Shown here: piece by piece, positions 49,168 to 58,793 of the stretch | Layout of the letters: the number at the start of each line of letters is the position of its first letter | Numbering within the stretch: the first letter of the stretch is position 1 | From: CAVZVZ01 sp963778895 | GTDB taxonomy: Bacteria > Actinomycetota > Acidimicrobiia > Acidimicrobiales > Acidimicrobilacustridaceae | NCBI GenBank assembly: GCA_963778895.1 | Contig: CAVZVZ010000009.1 | Span: 35,485-99,484 of the forward strand | Direction: 5' to 3' | DNA length: 64,000 nt | The notes under the pieces: generated by a model | The model's database searches: none | Seen by the model: only the letters and a program-made list of their open reading frames with translations | Told to the model about the DNA's origin: nothing | Program-made: the position numbers and the translations under genes

Positions 49168-49512
49168 TTTGGTCCTCCAGATCGCCTTGAAGCTGCTGAC
49201 AGGGACCGCACCTGGCGAGGACCCTACATCGCGGCGCGCACTCCGGCCGTCTGAGTACCGGATCAGCGACCTGGATTCCGTTAGCCGGTCGCATCGAGCG
49301 CAGCCGCCGATCGGACGCGCACGACACTGAGAATCTCGGGAGCGGTGCAGGAGCGGCCGTGAGACGACAGGACGGCCGCTCCTGTCCGCTCAGGGACCCG
49401 CCGCCCCTGGACCTTGATCGTTGGTTCGCCGCCCGGCGCCTTCGCATCGCACCATCATCACGACGTACTTGCCGCCAACCCGACGACGGTTCCCGATACC
49501 GAACAGGTCGGC
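49168..49512. other. Gene-free stretch with a strong hairpin
   Basis: No convincing coding sequence is seen in these 345 bases: open frames are short and low in conserved pattern. The first part should contain the promoter of the minus-strand gene ending at 48883. The only clear structure is the hairpin at 49348-49384. Confidence 0.5.
49348..49384 (-). terminator. 13-bp hairpin downstream of the Ddn operon
   Basis: CAGGAGCGGCCGT and ACGGCCGCTCCTG pair perfectly around an 11-base loop. The hairpin lies 129 bases after the last stop of the minus-strand operon 50555-49513. There is no T-run, but many actinobacterial terminators lack one. It could alternatively be a protein-binding repeat. Confidence 0.5.
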
Positions 49513-49732
49513 TCAGGTTTCGTCGTCGAGCGCGCGCAGGATCAACCACCACGACGCCAACCCGTGCTCACACCAACCGTCGTGAGCCACAACGCAGTCG
49601 TCGGGAGCCTTGGCCAATCCGTCGGCGACCCATTCGGCGAGGTCGTCCTCGTCCGGCGGTGCCCACCCACTGTTCGACTCGAACCAGACGTGCGCGTTCC
49701 GTACCGCCTGCGTCGGCGTCGATCGCCCTCAC
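49513..49732 (-). CDS. Small protein of unknown function (one frame break)
   Basis: A short reading frame ends in WLILRALDDET at 49513. Its conserved-looking body is VRNAHVWFESNSGWAPPDED, DLAEWVADGLAKAPDDC and VVAHDGWCEHGLASWW. A GTG at 49732 overlaps the Ddn stop (GTGA); reaching the body from it needs one base correction near 49710, giving about 72 residues. The tryptophan- and acidic-rich composition and coupling to the upstream gene make it likely real. No family is recognised. Confidence 0.5.
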
Positions 49733-50155
49733 TTCGGTTGCAGCAGCACCAACGGGATCTCGCGGTCGGTCTTGGTCTGGTACCCGGCGTAGTTCTTGTG
49801 ATCGGCCGTGACCAACGGCCAGAGCCGAGCCCGCTCGGTGGCGTCGGCGATCGTTCGCGCGCATCGCCTGCTTCTCCCCCTTCATCGTCACCTCGACATC
49901 GGGGTTGTCGCGCAGGTTGAGGAACCAGGCCGGATGCTGATCGTCGCCACCACGGGACGCCACGACCACGATCGTGGACCCTTCCTGAAACGGCGAGGTC
50001 AACATCACCGACCGCGGCTGACCGCTCTTGCGCCCGATGGTCGTCAGCTCCAGCACCGGCATGTTCGATGCGTTCCACCCGACGTGGCCGAAGCTGAGCT
50101 TCAACACCACCCGGTGCAACGTGTTCATCGTCTTCAGGGTCAGGTCGCTGGGCAT
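49729..50155 (-). CDS. Deazaflavin (F420)-dependent nitroreductase-like protein, Ddn family (one frame break)
   Basis: This is about 142 residues. MPSDLTLKTMNTLHRVVLKL is followed by LELTTIGRKSGQPRSVMLTS, IVVVASRGGDDQHPAWFLNL and VEVTMKGEKQAMRA, all typical of the split-barrel Ddn family. After a break near 49860, in a CGCGCG tract, the reading continues TIADATERARLWPLV, KNYAGYQTKTDREIPLVLL to a stop at 49729. F420H2 dependence follows from the family, not from this sequence. It implies that the host makes F420. Confidence 0.88.
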
Positions 50156-50165
50156 GGGCGGAACG

Positions 50166-50555
50166 CTATCGCCCGGCTCTCGCCCGCAGCGCGCCGAGCA
50201 CGCCCACCGCGACCCCGACCACGGCCCCACCAAGCCCGACCGTGCGCGACCTGTCCGGCAGCCGATCATGGTTGGCCAGCCCACCCACGAGATCGGCGAG
50301 ATCGGCTCCCGCGCTGGCGAGGAACCAACCAGCCGTCGTCGGATCGTTGCGCAGGCCGGCCCGCAGCAGCATTCCGCCGATCAAGGCGTCGCGATATCCC
50401 ATCGATCGCAGCAGCAAGGCCGCCGTCGGGTTGTTGTCCGGATCGGAGCCCCACACCACGCTGGCGGCTTCCGGCGCGACTATGAACGACACCCCCGATG
50501 TGCAGCGGAGGGCCCCGACCAGAATGGCGAGCGCATCACGTCGATGGTCTGTCAT
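50166..50555 (-). CDS. Small membrane protein, DUF4267-like
   Basis: This 129-residue protein has three or four hydrophobic helices (LAILVGALRCTSGVSFIV, ALLLRSMGYRDALIGGMLL, WFLASAGADLADLVGG, GGAVVGVAVGVLGAL). The GYRDALIGG motif in the second helix resembles DUF4267-type proteins. The function is unknown. It is first in the operon with the Ddn-like gene, ten bases upstream of it, and the 44-bp palindrome lies just in front of its ATG. Confidence 0.7.
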   Translation of the reverse strand: MTDHRRDALAILVGALRCTSGVSFIVAPEAASVVWGSDPDNNPTAALLLRSMGYRDALIGGMLLRAGLRNDPTTAGWFLASAGADLADLVGGLANHDRLPDRSRTVGLGGAVVGVAVGVLGALRARAGR

Positions 50556-50599
50556 CGGGTGAGTCTGCCCGAAGGCGGCATCGCCTGCGGCCCCTCATT

Positions 50600-50643
50600 C
50601 CTGGTACGTATCCCGTTGCCATGGCAACGGGATACGTACCAGG
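50600..50643. repeat. 44-bp perfect palindrome
   Basis: From CCTGGTACGTATCCCG through the centre CCATGG the 22-base arm is exactly mirrored, with no loop and no mismatch. It lies 45 bases upstream of the ATG at 50555 and 30 bases after the stop of the next minus-strand gene. No T-run follows on either strand. Candidates are an operator for a large dimeric or tetrameric regulator, a terminator or cruciform, or a foldback artefact. Confidence 0.8.
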
Positions 50644-50672
50644 TTCGCCGCGACGCGTCGGCGCCGTAACCG

Positions 50673-51173
50673 TCAGGGTGCTTGTTCGACCGCAAAGGTG
50701 CGGTGGGGCTCGGTGAGCTCCAGGTCGACGCAACGACAGCGGGCGTCGCGCTCGGTGAGGTTGCGGGCAACCCATGTGCGTGGGCCCTCACCCTGCTCGG
50801 CCGCGATCGACCAAAGACCCCCGATGGGACGGGGATTCAGCCGGTCGAAGCGATCACGCTTGAGGTCGAACGACGGCTCCATGCCGCGTAGCTCCACCCC
50901 GAGATGACGCAAGGCGTGCTCGATGTCCGGCGAGTCGAGGTGCATCACGAGCTCCTCGCTGAGCTGGTGGTACTCGATGCCCATCACCAGTCCGCACGGC
51001 CACTCCAGGTCCCAGAACTGTCGTGGATCTTCGAAGGAATCGGACGGCGACTCGGTGGTGGGCGGGCCGAGATGCTCGTGAAGCTCGAGCTCGCTGACGC
51101 GGCCCGTGACCGACGGCTCCTCGAGCAGGTCGTTGCGCGGAAACGCCGAAAGGCGGCGGACCTCCTCAGCCAT
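50673..51173 (-). CDS. Hypothetical protein
   Basis: This 166-residue soluble acidic protein starts MAEEVRRLSAFPRNDLLEEP. It has FWDLEWPCGLVMGIEYHQLS and MHLDSPDIEHALRHLGVEL. No membrane segment, cofactor motif or family is recognised. Codon bias agrees with neighbouring genes. It lies upstream of the palindrome and downstream of the trpA end on the same strand. Confidence 0.6.
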   Translation of the reverse strand: MAEEVRRLSAFPRNDLLEEPSVTGRVSELELHEHLGPPTTESPSDSFEDPRQFWDLEWPCGLVMGIEYHQLSEELVMHLDSPDIEHALRHLGVELRGMEPSFDLKRDRFDRLNPRPIGGLWSIAAEQGEGPRTWVARNLTERDARCRCVDLELTEPHRTFAVEQAP

Positions 51174-51238
51174 CGGCTCAACTGTAGAGGTCTCACGGCG
51201 CGGGACGCCTTGCCGGAAACGAATTACGCGCCGATCCT

Positions 51239-52030
51239 TCAGCCCGCGTCGAGAGCGCCTCGCACCGTTCCAACGAAGCGGCCGACCCCTTCGGGTCCCT
51301 CACCATCGAGTAGCCGGCGCACGATCGCGGACCCGATGATCACACCATCGGCCGCCTCGGACGCCTGCACGGCCTGTTCGCCGTTCGAGATGCCGACACC
51401 GATGAGCACCGGCTTGTCCGTCACCGCTTTCAACCGCTTGGCGATCACGGTGGCGCTGGATGCCAGCTCGTCGCGCTCCCCTGTGACTCCCAACAAGCCG
51501 ACGGCATACACGAACCCGCGGGCTCGCTCACACACGCGCGGCAAGCGCTCATCGGGCGCGGTCGGCGCGGCGAGCATGACCGTCTCGACGCCGACCGCGT
51601 CGGCGACTTCGGCCCACGGCGCGACTTCCTCGAGCGGCAAGTCGGGCAGGATCGCCGCCGCCACACCGCTGCTCACCAACGTCTGCGCAAAGCGTTCGTG
51701 GCCCATGTGGAAGCAGATGTTGTAGTACGTCATCACGGCGATGGGGATGCCGGCGTCGATCCCGCGCAAGGTGTCGAGGATCGACGCTGGGGTCGCCCCG
51801 GCGGCCAACGCTTGCTCGCTCGCCTCCTGGATCACCGGGCCATCCATCACCGGATCGCTGAAGGGAATGCCGATCTCGATGGCGTCGGCCCCGGCGTCGG
51901 CCACGGACCGCACGGCTTCGGCCCAGTCGGTACCCAGACCACCTGTGATGTAGGGCACGAGCAGCTTGTGACCCGCGTCGCGTCGCTGGCGCAGCACGGT
52001 CTCGAGGGTGCCCGGCACGAGGTCGCTCAT
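51239..52030 (-). CDS. trpA: Tryptophan synthase alpha chain
   Basis: This 263-residue TIM barrel cleaves indole-3-glycerol phosphate. The catalytic E52 and D63 are in IEIGIPFSDPVMDGP, and GVGISNGEQA and VIIGSAIVRRL bind the phosphate. ATG 52030 overlaps the trpB stop (ATGA). It is uninterrupted, unlike its partner. It is the last gene of the trpC-trpB2-trpF-trpB-trpA run. Confidence 0.96.
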   Translation of the reverse strand: MSDLVPGTLETVLRQRRDAGHKLLVPYITGGLGTDWAEAVRSVADAGADAIEIGIPFSDPVMDGPVIQEASEQALAAGATPASILDTLRGIDAGIPIAVMTYYNICFHMGHERFAQTLVSSGVAAAILPDLPLEEVAPWAEVADAVGVETVMLAAPTAPDERLPRVCERARGFVYAVGLLGVTGERDELASSATVIAKRLKAVTDKPVLIGVGISNGEQAVQASEAADGVIIGSAIVRRLLDGEGPEGVGRFVGTVRGALDAG

Positions 52031-53185
52031 CCCAAGATGTCCATCATCTGGGCCACGTCCTTGTCGCCGCGGCCCGAAAGGTTCAACAACACACATTTGC
52101 CGGCCAACGCGGCGCGGTCGCGTGACACCCATGCCAGCGCATGTGCCGGTTCGAGGGCCGGGATGATGCCTTCGGTGCGCGACAGCAACTGGAAGGCGTC
52201 GATCACTTCGGCGTCGGTCACCGCCTGGTACCGCGCCCGACCCATGGCGGCGAGGTACGAGTGCTCGGGCCCGACACCCGGATAGTCGAGGCCCGCCGAG
52301 ATCGATTCGGCCTCTTGCACCTGCCCCCACTCGTCCTGCAAGAGATAGGACTTCGAGCCGTGTACAACGCCCGGGACTCCCCGAGTGACCGCCGCGCCGC
52401 CGGCGGGCTCGACACCCACGAGCTCGGCGCGTGAATCAGCGAATCCGGAGAAGATGCCGATGGCGTTGGAACCGCCGCCCACGCACGCCGTGACCACATC
52501 GGGCACGTCGCCGTCGAGCAACTTCGCGCACTGCTCGCGCGCTTCGGTGCCGATCACGGTGTGGAACTCGCGCACCATCCACGGGTACGGATGCGGCCCC
52601 ATCACCGATCCCAGGCAGTAGTGCGTGGTCTCGACCGTCGCGACCCAGTCGCGCATGGCCTCGTTGATGGCGTCCTTCAGCGTGCGGCTCCCCGACGACG
52701 CGGGTACGACCTCGGCACCGAGCAAGCGCATGCGGAACACGTTGAGCGCTTGGCGATCCATGTCGACCTCGCCCATGTACACGACGCACTCGAGCCCGAG
52801 CAGCGCGGCGGCGGTGGCGGTGGCCACGCCGTGTTGCCCGGCCCCGGTCTCGGCCACCAGGCGGGTCTTGCCCATGCGCTGCGCGAGCAGGGCCTGGCCG
52901 AGCACGTTGTTGATCTTGTGCGAACCGGTGTGGTTGAGGTCCTCCCGCTTGAGCAGCATCCGCACGCCGAGCTCCTCGGAGAGCCGAGCACACTCGGTCA
53001 GCGGGCGACGGCCGCCCGGCGTAGTCACGCAGTAGATCGTCGAGCTGGCGTCGGTAGCTCTCGTCGACCCACGCAGTACGGAACGCCTTCTCGAGCTCCA
53101 GGACGGCGGGCACGAGGGTCTCGGGCACGAAGCGGCCGCCGAACTCGCCGAATCGGCCGTCGTCAGTGGGTTCGGACAGGGCCAT
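52027..53185 (-). CDS. trpB: Tryptophan synthase beta chain TrpB1 (one frame break)
   Basis: This PLP enzyme condenses indole with serine. The ATG at 53185 gives MALSEPTDDGRFGEFGGRFV. The PLP lysine is in NHTGSHKINN, and ETGAGQHG and GGGSNAIG are present. One extra C near 53020 breaks the frame between DYAGRPSP and LTECARLSEELG; removing it restores about 385 residues. It overlaps trpA and is of the canonical type that pairs with TrpA. Confidence 0.95.
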
Positions 53186-53244
53186 CCCGGCGAGACTAGG
53201 TGGTGGGGTGCGCGGCCAAGAACTCGGTTCCGTCCGTCACCGAC

Positions 53245-53940
53245 TCACCCGACCGACGTGTCTTCTTCCCAGTCGAAGTCGTAGGGCTCGACGATGGGTC
53301 GGCCGTTGTCGTCGAGGTCGATCTCGAAAGGGGCGTCGTCGTCCACGTTCTTGGCCGCGTTGACGAAGCGCATCACCTTGGTGGCGTCCTTGTGACCGGG
53401 CGAGCGCTCGACACCCGTCGACACGTCGACACCCCACGGCTTGACCCGACGGATGGCTTCCTGCACGTTCTCGGGGGTGAGCCCCCCGGCCAGGATGATC
53501 TTCCTGTCGAGCGGCATGTTGTCGGCGAGGGTCCAGTCGAACACGTGACCCGAGCCCGGCACCGCGGAGTCGATCATGATGGCGTCGGCCTCGTAGTCGG
53601 CCACCTTTTCGAAGAGCGGGTCGCCGGCGGCGAAGGCCTTGATCACGTACCCGACGCGCTCGCGCACCGAGGCAACCTCGCTCGGGCGTTCCCGGCCGTG
53701 CAGTTGCGCACCGCCGAGCCCGATCATGTTGACGATCTCGGCCACACGCTGGGGCGTCTCGTCACGGAACACGCCCACGGTGAGGGTCTCGTGCGGAAGC
53801 CGGCGAATGATGTCGCGGGCCTGGGTCGGCTGGATCTGACGAGACGAGGGCGCGAACACGAACCCGACCGCGTCAGCTCCCATGGCCACCGCGAACAGGG
53901 CGTCCTCTTCGTTCGTGATGCCACAGATCTTCACGAACAT
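53245..53940 (-). CDS. trpF: Phosphoribosylanthranilate isomerase
   Basis: This 231-residue TIM barrel has the catalytic cysteine in MFVKICGITN and an aspartate in AIMIDSAVPG, plus LGGAQLHG and ILAGGLTPENV. A C-terminal acidic extension of about 25 residues (NVDDDAPFEIDLDDNG onward) is longer than usual. Many actinobacteria lack trpF and use the dual enzyme PriA; its presence here is notable. ATG 53940. Confidence 0.93.
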   Translation of the reverse strand: MFVKICGITNEEDALFAVAMGADAVGFVFAPSSRQIQPTQARDIIRRLPHETLTVGVFRDETPQRVAEIVNMIGLGGAQLHGRERPSEVASVRERVGYVIKAFAAGDPLFEKVADYEADAIMIDSAVPGSGHVFDWTLADNMPLDRKIILAGGLTPENVQEAIRRVKPWGVDVSTGVERSPGHKDATKVMRFVNAAKNVDDDAPFEIDLDDNGRPIVEPYDFDWEEDTSVG

Positions 53941-54000
53941 GGACTCGAAGGTACCGGAGGCAGCCCTCGTCTCCGTGGATTTATCGCCGAGCCCAGAGAC

Positions 54001-55256
54001 TCACGCGTCGATGAGGCGGTCGTGCAGGAAGTCGTCGTAGGCGGCGAGGTCGAGATGACCGTGGCCTGAGTAGTTGAAGAGGATGACCTTCTCCTCGCCG
54101 GTCTCCTTGGCGGCGAGGGCCTCGTCGATGGCCGCGCGCACGGCATGGGCGGTTTCGGGGGCCGGGATCTTGCCCTCGGTCCGCGGCGAACTGGATCGCG
54201 GCCTCGAACACCTTGCCCTGCGGGTAGGCCACCGCCTCCATCCGCCCGGACTTCACCAGGTTCGAGATGATCGGTGAGTCGCCGTGGTAGCGGAGCCCAC
54301 CGGCGTGGATGGCGGGAGGGATGAACTCGTGACCGAGCGTGTACATCGGCAGCAGCGGCGTCATGCCGGCCACATCGCCGAAGTCGTACTCGAACGTGCC
54401 CTCGGTGAGGGTGGGGCACGACGACGGCTCGACGGCCAGGAGCTTCACGTGCTCGTCGGGCACGAACGGGAACGCGATCCCGCCCAGGTTCGACCCGCCG
54501 CCACACGAGCCGATCACGATGTCGGGGTACCGCTCCCCCGCCATGCGCGAGCTGTTCCTTGGCCTCGAGACCGATGACGGTCTGGTGCAGCAGCACGTGG
54601 TTGAGCACCGAACCCAACGAATAGTGCGAGTCGTCGCGTGTGGCCGCGTCGCGCACCGCGTCGGAGATCGCCGCACCGAGCGAACCGGGGCTGTCGGGAT
54701 CGTCGACCGGCGACGGCACGACGTTGCCGCCCCAGATCTCCATCATCGTCTTGCGGTACGGCTTCTGTTCGAACGAAGCGCGCACCATGTACACCATGCA
54801 CTCGATCCCGAACTGCGCACACGCGAACGAAAGGGCCGAGCCCCACTGACCGGCGCCGGTCTCGGTCGTCAAGCGCGGGATGCCTTCTTGCTTGTTGTAG
54901 AAGGCCTGCGGCACCGCCGTGTTCGGCTTGTGCGACCCCGCCGGCGACACCGACTCGTCCTTGAAGTAGATGCGGGCCGTCGTGCCGAGCGCGGCCTCGA
55001 GCCGCTCGGCGCGGACCAGCGGAGTGGGGCGCCACAGCTTGAGGATGTCGAGCACCTCACCCGGGATGTCGATCCAGGGGTCCGCGCTCATCTCCTGGCC
55101 GATCAGCGCCATCGGGAACAACGGCGTCAGGTCGTCGGGCCCGACGGGCTCCTTGGTAGCCGGATGCAGCGGCGGTTCGAGCGGAACCGGCATTCGCGGC
55201 AGCAGATTGAACCACGCCGTCGGCAGATCCTTCTCACCCAGAATGAAACTCGTCAT
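54001..55256 (-). CDS. trpB2: TrpB2-type tryptophan synthase beta chain (two frame breaks)
   Basis: This is about 419 residues, longer than TrpB1. MTSFILGEKDLPTAWFNLLP, the PLP lysine in SPAGSHKPNT, ETGAGQWGSAL, SCGGGSNLGGIAFPF and a C-terminal LFNYSGHGHLDLAAYDDFL define the TrpB2 group. Breaks lie near 54535 and 54185. TrpB2 enzymes act alone on free indole or other acceptors rather than with TrpA. The ATG at 55256 follows a GAGGAG that is locked in a hairpin. Confidence 0.93.
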
Positions 55257-55259
55257 CGC

Positions 55260-55283
55260 TCGGCTCCTCTCGCGAGGAGCCGA
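55260..55283 (-). promoter_or_regulatory. Hairpin sequestering the trpB2 ribosome-binding site
   Basis: The whole trpC-trpB2 gap except three bases is a perfect 10-bp stem, TCGGCTCCTC and GAGGAGCCGA, with a GCGA loop (minus strand). The second arm contains the GAGGAG Shine-Dalgarno of trpB2, seven bases from its ATG. Ribosomes finishing trpC would melt it, so translational coupling is likely. A terminator role is less likely without a T-run. Confidence 0.6.
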
Positions 55284-56086
55284 TCATAAGTCCGGCCGAC
55301 GGAGGCTGCGCACGGCCGCCGCGGGGTCGCCTGAGGTCACGAGCGCCTCGCCCACGAGCACGGCGTCGTAGCCCGCCTCGGCGAGCGTGGCTGCGTCCTC
55401 GGCCCCGACGATGCCCGACTCGGCAACCTTGACGACACCCGCTGGGAACGACCGCGCGACGCGCACGGCCCGATCAGTGTCGACCTCGAACGTGACCAAG
55501 TCGCGCTGGTTCACGCCGATCAGCGTGGCCCCCGCAGCCTCGGCCCGTTCGAGCTCACCTTCGTCGTGCACCTCGACCAGCGCGTCGAGCCCGAGCTCGA
55601 TCGCGAGGGCATGGAAGTCGCGCGAGCTCGCTGTCACTCAATGCCGCGACGATCAACAGAACGGCGTCCGCACCCATCAGTCGCGTGTCGACCACATCCA
55701 AGACGGAGACCGTGAAGTCCTTGCGGAGCGCGGGCAGCGGCACGGCCGCGCGCGCTGCTTGCAGATCAGACGGCTGAGCCGCCGAAGAACTCGGTGTCGG
55801 TGAGCACCGACAAGCATGCCGCGCCGCCTAGCTCGTACTGGCGAGCTATAGCGCCGGGGTCGAGGTCGGGGAAAAGGTCGCCCTTCGACGGCGACCGACG
55901 TTTGACCTCGGCGATGACGGCAACGAGATCTGGGCCCGGAGGCGACTCTTGCCTTCGGATGGCATCGGCGAAGCCACGGGTGGGCGGCAACCCGTCGACG
56001 TCTTCACGCAGGCGATCGACGGAACGAGAGTCGTCACGCGCGCGTCGGCGGTGCGCGTCGAGGATCCGGTCGAGATACGTCGCCAT
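55284..56086 (-). CDS. trpC: Indole-3-glycerol phosphate synthase (two frame breaks)
   Basis: This is about 267 residues. MATYLDRILDAHRRRA, VAVIAEVKRRSPSKGDL with the catalytic lysine, FFGGSAQPSDLQ, LPALRKDF, IGVNQRDLVTFEVD and VKVAESGI are all present. Breaks lie near 55775 and 55630. It makes the substrate of TrpA. ATG 56086 is 12 bases after a J-domain gene on the same strand. Confidence 0.93.
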
Positions 56087-56098
56087 GGAGGCACGAAT

Positions 56099-56620
56099 CT
56101 ACTGGCGGTCGTGCTGGTAGCTCCGCATGACTGCCACCGCGGGAGCGGCGAGGAACGACACCACCGCCAGAACCAGCAGGAAGGCACCGAACGCGAGGAG
56201 CTCGCCGAGCATGGCGACGAATCCGGCGATGATCGCCAACACGCCCACGGCCAGCAGTCCCGCGGGCAAGACCTGGAGCCACCGCGGCACGTGGGTGCCG
56301 TGCATCGGCGTGTCGTCGAGCAGCTCGGCGTAGTCGATGTCCTCGTCGTCGATCGGGACGAAGTCCGGATGGGGCGCGTTCTTGGGCCGGGCCGCCCTCG
56401 TCTCGGCGCGGCGCTCGGCGTCGTACATCCGGCGCCGCTCAGGGTTGCCCAGCACCGCCCACGCCTGGTTGATGTCGCGCATCCGCACCTCGGCCGCGAC
56501 GCGCTTGGCGCTGTCTGGTTGCCGGTCGGGATGGTGACGCCTCGCTTGCGAGAGGTACGCCTGCCGCAGCTCGTCGCTGCCGGCGCTCTCCGCGACGCCG
56601 AGGACCTCATAGTGGGTCAC
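56099..56620 (-). CDS. Membrane-anchored J-domain protein
   Basis: This 173-residue protein has a J domain at residues 1-65 (THYEVLGV, the HPD motif in RRHHPDRQ, AWAVLGNPERRRMYD), an acidic linker, two hydrophobic helices (VLPAGLLAVGVLAIIAGFVA, FGAFLLVLAVVSFLAAPAV) and a short basic tail. It would recruit DnaK to the membrane. GTG 56620 is used. It lies head-to-head with the OmpR regulator gene. Confidence 0.88.
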   Translation of the reverse strand: MTHYEVLGVAESAGSDELRQAYLSQARRHHPDRQPDSAKRVAAEVRMRDINQAWAVLGNPERRRMYDAERRAETRAARPKNAPHPDFVPIDDEDIDYAELLDDTPMHGTHVPRWLQVLPAGLLAVGVLAIIAGFVAMLGELLAFGAFLLVLAVVSFLAAPAVAVMRSYQHDRQ

Positions 56621-56657
56621 CGGGCTGAGGCTAGTGGCGCGCGAGCATGACCTTGCT

Positions 56658-57338
56658 ATGGCTGACCAGGAAACCGTTGTGGTGCTGGTGGAGGACGACC
56701 CCAACATCGCCGATCTGGTCGACCTGTACCTGCGCCAGGCGGGCTACCGCGTCTATCAGGCGGCCGACGGGGCGCGGGGGCTCGAGCTGATCGAGCAGCG
56801 CCAGCCCAGCATCGTGATCCTCGACATCGGGCTGCCCGGCGAGCTCGACGGCCTCGATGTCTGCCGCCGGGTGCGGGAGTCGAACCAGGCCGCCGTGCTG
56901 ATGCTGACCGCCCGTGACGACGAGGTCGATCGGGTGCTCGGCTTGGAGATGGGCGCCGACGACTACCTCACCAAACCGTTCTCGCCCCGCGAGTTGGTGG
57001 CGCGCGTGAAGGCGATCCTGCGCCGGGTCGACGGGCCGCCACGCGAGGGGCCGAGCGTCATCCGGCTCGGCCCGATCGAAGTCGACATCGGACGCCGCGA
57101 GGCCCGGGTCGACGGCAACGTCGTCCCGCTCGCCGCCCGAGAGTTCGAGTTGCTGCAGTACTTCGCCGAGAACCCCGGCCTGGCCCTCAGCCGGCGCCAA
57201 CTGCTCGACGGCGTGTGGGGCCACGACTGGGTCGGTGACGAGCGCACGGTCGACGTCCACGTCCGCCAACTGCGCAAGAAGCTCGGCGACGGCCTCGAGC
57301 TCGCCACCGTGTGGGGTGTCGGCTATCGGTTGGACTAG
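56658..57338 (+). CDS. OmpR-family response regulator
   Basis: This 226-residue protein has a receiver domain with VVLVEDDPNIADLVD, phospho-Asp in VILDIGLPGELDG and DDYLTKPFSPRELV, and a winged-helix domain with LAAREFELLQYFAENPG and VDVHVRQLRKKLGDGL. The ATG at 56658 gives the family N-terminus. The kinase gene follows after 42 bases. Confidence 0.94.
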   Translation: MADQETVVVLVEDDPNIADLVDLYLRQAGYRVYQAADGARGLELIEQRQPSIVILDIGLPGELDGLDVCRRVRESNQAAVLMLTARDDEVDRVLGLEMGADDYLTKPFSPRELVARVKAILRRVDGPPREGPSVIRLGPIEVDIGRREARVDGNVVPLAAREFELLQYFAENPGLALSRRQLLDGVWGHDWVGDERTVDVHVRQLRKKLGDGLELATVWGVGYRLD

Positions 57339-57380
57339 TTCACAGGTCGCTCACAACTGCGTGCCACCCTGGGTGCGCTC

Positions 57381-58793
57381 ATGAGACGGCGCTTCACCAT
57401 TGCGATCATCGGCACCGTGCTGGCCACGCTGGTCGTGGCCGGCGTCGGCACCCTTGCGCTGGCCGGCGTGAGCGCGCGCAAGCAGACCGAGAACGGGCTA
57501 CGCGATCAGGCCGAGGCCACCGCGAGCATCCTCGACATCAGCCCGAGAGGCACCGGCGAGGCGACCACACAAGCGGCCCGACGCGAACGCTTCAACCGCG
57601 TGCGCAATGCCCTGAGCCTCGAGGACTTGAGCTTGGTGGTGCTGCGGCAGGACAATCAGATCGGACTCGAGGTGAGCGATCCGCTCCCCGACCGGCTCAC
57701 GGCGGAGCGGCTGCAGCCCGAGCGGCTGCGCAACGGCGAGACCACCAGCGGTTCGGTCGGCAACAAGGTGTGGGCCGCGTCCCCGTTGAACGACTCACAA
57801 GGCGCGCTCGGCGTCGTCGTGCTGACCCGTTCGGTCGATCGGGCGCTCGGTCCGGCCGTGGGTTGGTTCCTGTTGGCTTCGCTCGTGGCCATCCTCATCG
57901 CCGCCTTCGTCGCGTCCCGGCTGGCGAAGCAGTTGACCAAGCCGCGTGCGGAGCGCGACCGACGCCACGGCGCGGATCGCCGCGGGCGACCTGACCGTGC
58001 GGCTGCCGGCCGACGAGCGGCGCCACGACGAGATCACCGACCTGTCGATCGCGATCAATCAGATGGCGGGCACCCTCGAACGGTCGCGAGGCCTCGAGCA
58101 ACAGTTCTTGCTGTCGGTGTCGCACGACCTGCGCACGCCGCTCACGTCGATCCGTGGCTACGCCGAGGCGGTCGCCGACGGGACCGCGCCCGACAGTCGA
58201 GCCGCCGCCGGCATCATCCTGGCCGAGGCGCAACGACTCGAGCGGTTGGTGAAGGATTTGTTGGATCTGGCCAAGCTCGAAGCGCGGCAGTTCACCTTGG
58301 ACATGCTCTCGGTCGATGTGGCGGAACTGGCGCGGCGCGGCGCGGCCGGGATTCGCCCGTGAGGCCGCGACCGTGAGTGTCGAGGTCGTGGTGAACACAC
58401 CTCCGAACCCAGTCACGGTCAACGCGGATCCGGACCGGTTGGGTCAGGTCTTGGCCAACCTGATCGAGAATGCCCTCAAGTACCGCGACCTCGCGCATCG
58501 AAGTCACGGTGATCCAGGACAGCAACGGTGTGCGGCTCGAGGTGAGCGACGACGGACCGGGCGTGGCGCCCGAAGACCTGCCACACGTGTTCGAGCGGCT
58601 GTACGTCGCACGGTCACAGCCGGTGCGCAAGGAGTCGGGTTCGGGCCTCGGCCTGGCCATCGTGCGCGAACTGGTCGACGCCATGGGCGGACAAGTCACG
58701 GCGGCCGCCCATCCCGGCGGCGGCACCCGCATGGTCGTGTCGTTCCCCGCACATCCTGGTGTGGTGACGCCGCCGTCGATGCGACCGTTCTAA
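57381..58793 (+). CDS. Sensor histidine kinase of OmpR type (three frame breaks)
   Basis: This is about 470 residues. An N-terminal helix (AIIGTVLATLVVAGVGTLAL), a periplasmic domain of about 130 residues and a second helix (GWFLLASLVAILIAAFVAS) are followed by a HAMP region, the H box LLSVSHDLRTPLTSIRGY, the N box ANLIENALKY, DDGPGVAPEDLPHVFERLY and SGSGLGLAIVREL. Breaks fall near 57945, 58345 and 58490. The stop overlaps the convergent SRPBCC gene. It probably phosphorylates the regulator upstream. Confidence 0.9.
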
